Source: Bemisia tabaci (Eukaryota > Arthropoda > Insecta > Hemiptera > Aleyrodidae). From it: 64,000 bases of DNA. This document shows, in pieces, positions 57,477-64,000 of the stretch. A program made the translations under genes and the position numbers. The notes below the pieces were generated by a model that saw only the letters and a list, made by a program, of their open reading frames with translations, was not told the DNA's origin and made no database searches. The stretch is taken from contig NC_092793.1 in NCBI RefSeq assembly GCF_918797505.1, forward strand, positions 71,605,660 to 71,669,659, given 5' to 3'. Positions within the stretch are counted from its first letter, which is position 1; every line of letters begins with the position of its first letter.

Positions 57477-58196
57477 AACGCATAGTTCGTTCTACGGGGC
57501 CAATTTTCATTATTTTTGCGGCTGTCGACAGGAAATTGTCCCTACATGAGCCCGCTCCATTCAGATCTTGAAATTAGGACCCAGGTTTCTTGCATTGCGA
57601 GGTAAAGTTGCGAATTCTTCCATTTAAACAATGTAAATTTTTATTTTTTGTCACAGTTCGTTCGAGCATTCTACTGGGCCGATTTTCGTGATTTTTGCGA
57701 CAATCGACAAGTGACAGTCCCTCGATGAGCCAGCTATAAACATATTTTGGAAATAGGACCCAGGTTTTTTAAATAAGAGTAGGGACCAAAGTGTTCAGAA
57801 AGGGGGGCAAAATTTTGAAATTTCGGCCACCGAAAAATGGCGGGAATTTCAAATTTAGAGGAAAATTAAACGGAGCGGAACAATTTGAATCTTGGTCTGT
57901 TAATAGGGTAAGGTAAGTGAATCAGAGATATGCTCCTTTGCTACACAATATCCAAAAGCGACGAAACGCTCCGTTCCGTTTGTTCCGATTCGTTCCAGTT
58001 TTGGCGTGAAGTTTGAGATAAATGCCGATTTTAAAATTCGATTCTTATTGGTACAATCGTTCCCAGCCAGAGAGAGAGATTGGACCAATGAGAGTCGGGT
58101 ATTAAAATCTTTTCATTTTTTTTTGTCGTTCTTTTGTCAAAGCGCTCTCTGGGGGTTGGGCCGCTTAGCGACCAGGGGGCATAGCCTCCTGGTAAT
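57477..58196 (-). repeat. Dispersed repeat family H, copy 2, with a 176-bp internal duplication
   Basis: Reverse-complement relative of 42724-43080 over 57780-58196. Left of that, two diverged tandem units start near 57488 and 57664 (about 176 bp apart). They share GGCCRATTTTC, ATTTTTGCG, TCGACA, GTCCCT, CATGAGCC or GATGAGCC, and AGGACCCAGGTTT. The 62- and 78-codon frames over it are shadows. Confidence 0.7.
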
Positions 58197-58264
58197 ATTA
58201 TGCTACATCATAAGCTTAAACCATCGAAACACGATTCCGTGACTAGCGCAACGAACTGACCCAT

Positions 58265-58634
58265 AATTGGACGTATCTATCCTAAAAGGAACTTTGTGCA
58301 AGTGGAAAGATGGGGTGCATGTGCTCGTGGAAGCTGGATAAGAAACAATATGTTAGGTGGATACAGTTCCTTTTGAGAAAATGGAACAGGTGGATTTTCA
58401 GTTGAATGAAAAGGAACTGAGCGCTAACTCGTGAGCTGTGGGCATGTGACAAGAGCCTTGTGGACAGGGCTCATGAGTTAAAGACCGCCTCCCCGATCAT
58501 CGTTTCTCTCATCGTTGCCGCTGACGTCACTGGCGCTTTAAAATCCCCATTCATTTTTATGGCCCGACCACTAACGAGAACTCCCCATGTTTCCACTTGC
58601 ACAGAGTTCCATATAACATAAACTCGTCCAATTG
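58265..58634. mobile_element. Family D element, 370 bp
   Basis: The left end AATTGGACGTATCTATCCTA, then AAAGGAACTTTGTGCAAGTG, is mirrored on the right by CACTTGCACAGAGTTCC and ACTCGTCCAATT. Long interior compared with the 87-bp copy at 61060. No coding capacity. Confidence 0.7.
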
Positions 58635-59353
58635 GGAACTTCGTTTTCTCCTACTGAAATTATTCCATTAAAAATTTAAATTAGAAAATATTGCGTACTG
58701 GTAAATGATCAGTAATTGTGTCAATCCAGAAAATCAAAATAACGTACCTTATGAGAAGCTCGCAGCTATCAATCCTGAAACAGAAGATGGAACGAGAATT
58801 ATTATTATGCTTTGCAATGAAATGGAGGAGGAGAACGATTGAAGTGAGTTAAGTGACACAGACACTAAAAACGCTTGCGCAGTAATAATCCGTCGCAGGT
58901 ATTCTTGAAAATTACGTCAAACCTTGAAAAGCGAGTTCAAAGTTGCCTATTATGAGCTTCCACTGAACTTCGCCGAACTAGCTAAGGTAGCTAAGGTGGC
59001 ATCCTAAACATCCTTGCCGCCGCGATTTCTTGCTCGACTGTGCAACCCTTCTGCCGCGATTTCTTTCTCGACTGTGCAACCCTTCTGCCGCGATTGCAGT
59101 CGATGCAGCCGTCATCATCGCACGGCTACCACGAACCATGGATTGCGAGAGAGGAATCGCCTCGTGAAAAAGAGATCGCAGAGGTAACGGATACTTTCGG
59201 TTGCCATTGGTTCGCATCCATTGGTTCCATTTTTTCAGCTATTCGTCATTTTTCTCCAATTTTGTGATCGCAAATCTGTTGTCAGGAGACTAAAGCACTC
59301 ACTTAACAATTTTAAGAAAGAAATTTAACGTAATAAAAAAAAAATTGAAAATC
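58635..59353. other. No gene recognised; 34-bp direct repeat inside
   Basis: CCGCGATTTCTTGCTCGACT begins a 34-bp unit at 59020, repeated at 59054 and partly at 59088. The 75- and 79-codon frames at 58978-59267 overlap on both strands and lack motifs. Confidence 0.55.
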
Positions 59354-60184
59354 TGGAAATTCCACAGAAAAATATTCACAATTTTTCTAGAAAATTCACG
59401 TTTTATCAGCTGCAATTCGGAAAATTACACATTTAGATAAGTCCATTTATTGAGCACGGAAGAGTTGAGTCTCTATCATGCGCACTGATTCAGATCAGAG
59501 GTAAAGCACGGCTTTTCTACGTAGGATATACCGACGTGAAAACGTATTTTTTCAGGACGCATGTTTGGTCAATAGGTCGGGAGATCAAACCTCATGAGGC
59601 TTTGTCTCCACGGGCCGTTTCACAGAATTTGTCTCAGGGAAAAATCTCTCTTGCGCAGTCGGGAAAAATAATGAATTAATGAATATTTTAATGAATATTT
59701 TTCCAGTACCAAGTATGGCCCTTGTACTGTACCCATAAGATCAACTGATAGAGGTCCACTTGTAATAATGATAATCCACTTTCACTTCTTCTCCCTCTAT
59801 CAGTTGATCTTATGGGTACAGTACAAGGACCATACTTGGTACTGGAAAAAATATTCATAAATTCATTATTTTTCCCGACTGCGCAAGAGAGATTTTTCCC
59901 TGAGACAAATTCTGTGAAACGGCCCGTGGAGACAAAGCCTCATGAGGTTTGATCTCCCGACCTACTGACCAAACATGCGTCCTGAAAAAATACGTTTTCA
60001 CGTCGGTATATCCTACGTAGAAAAGCCGTGCTTTACCTCTGATCTGAATCAGTGCGCATGATAGAGACTCAACTCTTCCGTGCTCAGTAAATGGACTTAT
60101 CTAAATGTGTAATTTTCCGAATTGCAGCTGATAAAACGTGAATTTTCTAGAAAAATTGTGAATATTTTTCTGTGAAATTTCCAG
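59354..60184. mobile_element. Foldback element, ~830-bp near-perfect palindrome
   Basis: The arms are about 390 bp (59354-59752 and 59793-60184), with a spacer of about 40 bp. Landmarks: GCACGGAAGAGTTGAGTCTC against GAGACTCAACTCTTCCGTGC, and GTACCCATAAGATCAACTGA against TCAGTTGATCTTATGGGTAC. The left arm carries a short extra TTAATGAATATTT duplication near 59690-59702, and a few substitutions separate the arms. The interior has no long frame. Confidence 0.9.
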
Positions 60185-60653
60185 GGACCTTCCTTGCACT
60201 TGAAGAATCGTACCAGAAAATTTCAAGGAAAAATATTTTTTGAACGTGAAAGTTGATTGCATTACATTTTCTCGAAAACAAATACTTGTCCTGGGGGAAT
60301 GAGAGCACCAAAGTATCATGGCGCAACATTAATCTTTATAGACGACCTTCTTCATTAACACGGCACCACTGTGTCGAGAAAATTTAGAAATGAAATTCTT
60401 TAACTTTATCGTATTTCCTCTGTCCTATTGTAAGTCATTGTCCTAACTTTCGAGGCGACACATAGAATGACAAATAATATTTTAATGGCTGAAGTCGAAA
60501 AACGCGTACGGCCAGTTGCGACTTTACAAGTCTCCACAACTTTTCTACAACTGAATGCTTTCACCTTCTGACCCTATGACTGATCGCCACAGGCATGGAT
60601 TGAAAAGTCATTGACCCTTAAAAGTACGAAGGTATTGTCCTGATACGATAACA

Positions 60654-60912
60654 TATCGACGGTGAAACTACCAAACCACGTATCTCGGTTTGCGACGTCG
60701 CAGACTTCCTGTCATACTTTATTTTTTAAATGAAAAACTACTTAACATCCAGTCTTGAAAGTTTCTGTGATTTTTCCTCTTTGTGCGGAGAAAATTCCGT
60801 GAAAATTTCAAGGAATGATATTGATTTGGTCTACTTCAAAAAAATAAAATGTGAGCGTAGATTTTTAAACACCGCAAACGAGATACGTGGTTTGGTAGTT
60901 TCACCGTCGATA
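60654..60912. mobile_element. MITE family E, copy 2
   Basis: The ends TATCGACGGTGAAACTACCA and TGGTAGTTTCACCGTCGATA are perfect complements, continuing as AACCACGTATCTCG against CGAGATACGTGGTT. This is the better-kept copy of the 12087-12339 element. The 140-codon frame at 60730-61152 runs from here into the family D hairpin and is not a gene. Confidence 0.88.
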
Positions 60913-61059
60913 TTCCGGGATTCGCCCGAAGTGAAGTGCTATATACCATTTGTGCCTTGTAAATATTGCCAACGATGTTTTTACGCAGTTGTCTACTTTT
61001 CTTACTCAGCGATTAAGTCTCCAAACGCACCGTCGCTCCTTTGCCGCGGGGGCGCACCT

Positions 61060-61146
61060 CAATTGGACGTATTTATGCTAAAAAGAACTATGTGCATAGG
61101 GTTTACGTGCAACATTGTTCCTTTTAGCATAAATACGTCCAATTGG
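61060..61146. mobile_element. Family D hairpin, 87 bp
   Basis: CAATTGGACGTATTTATGCT, then AAAAAGAACTATGTGCA, is answered by TTGTTCCTTTTAGCATAAAT and ACGTCCAATTG. A compact hairpin with arms of about 35 bp, the minimal form of the family. Confidence 0.8.
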
Positions 61147-61451
61147 CCTTGAGCCCGGATAGAATAGATTTATACGTCAAACAGAACTCATGTGGAAATT
61201 GAGAGGGGTAAGTCAGAGGAGCGACGATATACACGTTCGAAAAAGCGTTAGTGCTGAACGATTATGCCGATTTGCGCATAGTTGCGTGCTCCTGGATCTA
61301 CGAATGTTGTTACCAAAATCTTTGTAGCTTCTAAAGAAGTGAAGCTAACGCCTGAAAATTGGACTTGTGTGTTACCTTTCAACTTAGCATGATACACTCA
61401 GCACTTAATTTGAAAGAAAAAAACACTAATAAGAAGTGGCCCGAACTGTAC

Positions 61452-61687
61452 GTAACAAGGTGGAGAAATGTTGCTGGGTCCACACCATTTCGTGGGGAAA
61501 TCAAAGCCAAGAAAATCCAAAAATTATGATTAGATTCGAAAATAATTTTATTTTACTCAGTTTCCTACTGGTACTCATTAGAGTTATAAAAAATTACTTT
61601 TGACTCTAATTATAATTTGTGGAACTCCTTGGCTTTGATTTCCCCGAGTAATGGTGTGGACCCAGCACCATTTTTCCACCTTGTTAC
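61452..61687. mobile_element. TIR element, 236 bp (family M)
   Basis: The arms are about 65-70 bp. The left GTAACAAGGTGGAGAAATGT, TGGGTCCACACCATT and GGGGAAATCAAAGCCAAG have near complements on the right: CTTGGCTTTGATTTCCCC, AATGGTGTGGACCCA and CCACCTTGTTAC. No second copy in the window. Confidence 0.82.
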
Positions 61688-62163
61688 ACTTAATTTGATG
61701 CACTTCAATTTGACATATAGATCAGCTGCATATCACCACAATCTCTAAAAGTTCCTTCATTAGGTCGGGTATGCAATCTCGTCATCAAATAGTTAAAATA
61801 AATGTATCGAGATTATAGCAGACTTCCGACCAAGGTCAAAGGGACAAGCTATGAGGCGCCCTTACTTCAATTACTCAGCCGCCGATCATCGCAATCATTC
61901 AAGGCTCCTCCCTCCACTTCATAAAGTATCCTCAATATATTCATTCAAAAAAATTTCCCCCGCGAATTTCTTGCGATTCCTAAATCACATTTAAGTACAC
62001 ACAATTTCTACATCATTGTTGCGAAAAAAATGCGATTTTTACATCGACGTGAGCATGATAATCATAGACGTCGGTAATCTAAACTCGGAGAAAGCCTAAG
62101 ATTCTCCTTCAATTTCGGCTGATACCGCATACCTACTCCGGAGTTTAAATAGTTGCTCACTTC

Positions 62164-62748
62164 CAGGGTGTCTAAGTAAACAGGCTTGTCAAAAGCAGTT
62201 ACTGTACTTCCAGTGCATTCCCAAGAAATCCAGTACCTCCTGAAAAAGTATTCAGTATTTTTTCAGTTGGCACCTCCATTTGACGAAAGCCTTGCTCGAA
62301 TTGCGCCAAAATGACACATAAAACTTCGTTAATGCACACTGGAAAAAACTTGCGGGATATGTGGACATACCGTCCGCGTTCTGGGCTCATAGACCGAAAG
62401 TTCCGGGTGCTGGAGCCGTAGCTTCAATAGCTCCTGGTGCTAACCCTGGAACTTTCGGTCTCTGAGCCCGGGACGCGAACGGTATGTCTACATAGCCCGT
62501 AAGCACGGCTTCCACGGCCGGAGTTTTTGGTCAGTGATGGCTTGAGGAACTGTGCAGTCTAAAATCTTGCAGGCAGATACTACTCTAAGAATCAACGCGC
62601 AGGGTATTGCATACTTTCCAAGTTTTTAATAAAAAACACACGTGGCATGAAGGGAAAAGTTCCGGACCTATTCTTGCGGAATTTCCTCACTTCTTCAGTA
62701 CTTCCGGAACGCCCTTAAAAAATCCGGACCAATGGACACACCCGCCTG
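62164..62748. mobile_element. Repeat family F, copy 3, interrupted
   Basis: The left end CAGGGTGTCTAAGTAAACAG, then CAGTGCATTCCCAAGAAATC and CATTTGACGAAAGCCTTGC, corresponds to the left part of copies 1 and 2. The right part, from about 62643, has AGTTCCGGACCTATTCTTGC and AGTACTTCCGGAACGCCC. The middle is displaced by a nested element (62337-62536) and about 100 bp of unassigned sequence. Confidence 0.75.
62337..62536. mobile_element. Hairpin element, family O, nested in family F
   Basis: The ends CACTGGAAAAAACTTGCGGG and GGTCAGTG. The strong inner stem GACATACCGTCCGCGTTC and ACCGAAAGTTCC faces GGAACTTTCGGTC and GCGAACGGTATGTC around the loop GTAGCTTCAATAGCTCC. A decayed relative is at 35281-35425. 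The tip resembles family A. Confidence 0.78.
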
Positions 62749-63165
62749 CTCACTGGGCGATAGCCCTGAAATGGTGCTATGTTTCCTCTGGCCGAATTTG
62801 CGGGAATCTTACGACCAACGCGATTAGGAAGAACTCGCTTAATCGAACGAGCCATTAGGAAAAGTTGGACATAGACTGAAATCTCGAATATTTTGATGTT
62901 AATTCCGTCCATTAGAAGGACGTTATTCTATCTCCTATTAGATTTTTACTCTATCAGATGTGATTTTTTTTGGGTGTTCCACCCAAAAAAAATCTGTTTC
63001 AGTGTTGAATAGCATGGTAGACGATCAAAAGTGGCGAATTTCGATTCAGGCCTCCCCTTCCATAGAGGTGATCGGAGGGTTGTGAGGATTCGCACCTTCA
63101 CTGCCACATGATCACACCACACACTGATGCCAGATTTCAGATGCGTACCTGCGTCATTTTGCTTA
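62749..63165. other. No gene or element recognised
   Basis: A short inverted repeat, GATTTTTTTTGGGTG against CACCCAAAAAAAATC, lies at about 62962-62993. Frames are unsupported. Confidence 0.5.
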
Positions 63166-63420
63166 AAGCGGGGAGGGGGCGAGGGCCCCCTTACTACCGG
63201 GAGGTCTCTCTCGGAAATTTGTTAAAGTTTTAAATCTATTGGAACGGGTTTCGGGGCTTCCGTGACGCAGAATATATGCGGAAAAATTACGTTTATTTTT
63301 TTCCTTTTAGCATACGGTACTTCTGAACTGTCGCATTCAACACATCTAAAAATATTTGAATTTTCAACTCTATTCGAACTGGTTTTGAGGTCTCCATGAT
63401 AAAAACTTCAACAGAATGAA
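63166..63420. repeat. Family I repeat, partial copy
   Basis: GGGAGGGGGCGAGGGCCCCC, GGAAATTTGTTAAAGTTTTA, AATCTATTGGAACG, AAAAATTACG and TCGCATTCAACACATCT are in the same order as at 48352-49030. Only the left part of the family is present. Confidence 0.6.
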
Positions 63421-63471
63421 CACGGTGTTTTTACAACACAAGTGGAACGCCAATATTTCCCCTCATTTCCG

Positions 63472-63554
63472 CGTGATACCACATCACGTACCTACTCCGC
63501 GGAGTCCGAAAGGAGGAGTTTCCTTCAAAGCGGCGTGATACCACATCACATACT
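63472..63554. repeat. Direct repeat of a 20-bp block
   Basis: GCGTGATACCACATCACGTA at about 63472 and GCGTGATACCACATCACATA at about 63533, separated by CTACTCCGCGGAGTC and GGAGGAGTTTCC stems. Confidence 0.65.
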
Positions 63555-63775
63555 AACGCCGCTGTACCAGTAATTCTGCGCTTAATTTCAGAATGGGTCG
63601 CTTGCACGCAAGAGATACAGCCAACTCTTTGTAAGAGTAAACTCAGTCGAAAATCAAGTTAGGCACATCAAAAAAGTCTGAAATCTGCGTGTACGTAGTT
63701 TGTAACACGCTATTTCAAGTTTCCCGCGTCTACGGGCAGTTTTTCTCATTCGCCATTGACCAAGTTTAATTCTTA

Positions 63776-64000
63776 AAGTATTTTTATTCGTAGCAAATTT
63801 TCCCTACCAAACGAACATTGAACTTGAGGCTGGACGATTCGAAGCTTTTCGATTCGATGCATCAATAACTAGTAGAATACGATGTTATTATTTGAAATGA
63901 ACCGAACTACTCTGAATTTTCTAAAATTGATTTGTAAACAATTTTTTTCGTGTGTCGTTAACACGGATGCGATCTCAATAAAATCAGAAGCTAATCCATC
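63776..64000 (+). repeat. Duplicated segment, copy 2 (empty MITE site)
   Basis: Matches 55851-56305 from AAGTATTTTTATTCGTAGC to the window edge without the MITE. The junction reads GATGCATCAATAACTAG, the pre-insertion state of the family A copy at 55941-56164. Small differences (a few substitutions and a short indel) show it is a separate locus and not an assembly duplicate of identical sequence. Confidence 0.92.

Noticed and set aside
60730..61152. 140-codon plus-strand frame
   Set aside because: It starts inside MITE family E and ends inside a family D hairpin, so it is made of repeat sequence.
1..64000. CRISPR arrays, operons, rRNA, viral genes
   Set aside because: Tandem repeats here lack the repeat-spacer layout of CRISPR. 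There are no dense gene runs, no rRNA-like sequence, and no viral protein motif was recognised. The retroelement traces are LINE tails only.

Overview
This window reads as repeat-rich, non-coding nuclear DNA of an animal, most likely an insect. It is AT-rich by eye. It has no long open reading frames (the longest is 185 codons and looks like nothing known), no operon-like packing and no bacterial signals. It does carry mariner and LINE relics and dozens of short elements with terminal inverted repeats (TIRs). The style of the short hairpin elements makes me lean towards a sap-sucking hemipteran such as a whitefly, but that is an impression and was not tested. All homology statements come from reading motifs. 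No search was run.

Layout. 1-17 kb: scattered MITE-like families (B, C, E, G, J, L), a 1-kb near-perfect foldback palindrome at 3721-4719 and a 30-bp tandem array at 6131-6294. 17-30 kb: mostly unrecognised sequence, with a minus-strand LINE 3' relic at 19640-19962, a foldback element with a tandem-repeat core at 23520-23921, and further foldbacks. 30.5-33.1 kb: a 2.6-kb element whose two ends are inverted arrays of a diverged unit of about 175 bp. 34-36 kb: a possible micro-exon or recursive splice site on the minus strand, then a LINE relic split by a hairpin element, then a hAT-type MITE with a clean 8-bp target duplication. 39.4-40.7 kb: a decayed mariner relic, with TA duplications and roughly 205-bp TIRs, inserted inside a family G MITE. 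42.7-45.5 kb: a repeat (H), a LINE C-terminus, a hAT-type MITE split by a 404-bp element with a perfect 10-bp target duplication, and a CACTGG-type MITE inside another repeat. 46-55 kb: an 85-bp tandem repeat, a low-complexity tract, 45-bp tandem repeats and a 260-bp hairpin. 55-64 kb: a duplicated segment (55851-56305 and 63776-64000). One copy carries a MITE and the other gives the empty site. This stretch also holds an 830-bp palindrome and a family F element with a nested hairpin element.

There is no confident protein-coding host gene, rRNA, functional tRNA or CRISPR array. The window is best seen as intergenic or intronic sequence built by repeated insertion of non-autonomous DNA transposons. 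Its most informative content is the nested insertions, which give a relative order of transposition, and several unusual foldback structures. Family letters (A, B, C and so on) are my own labels for repeats that recur within this window.
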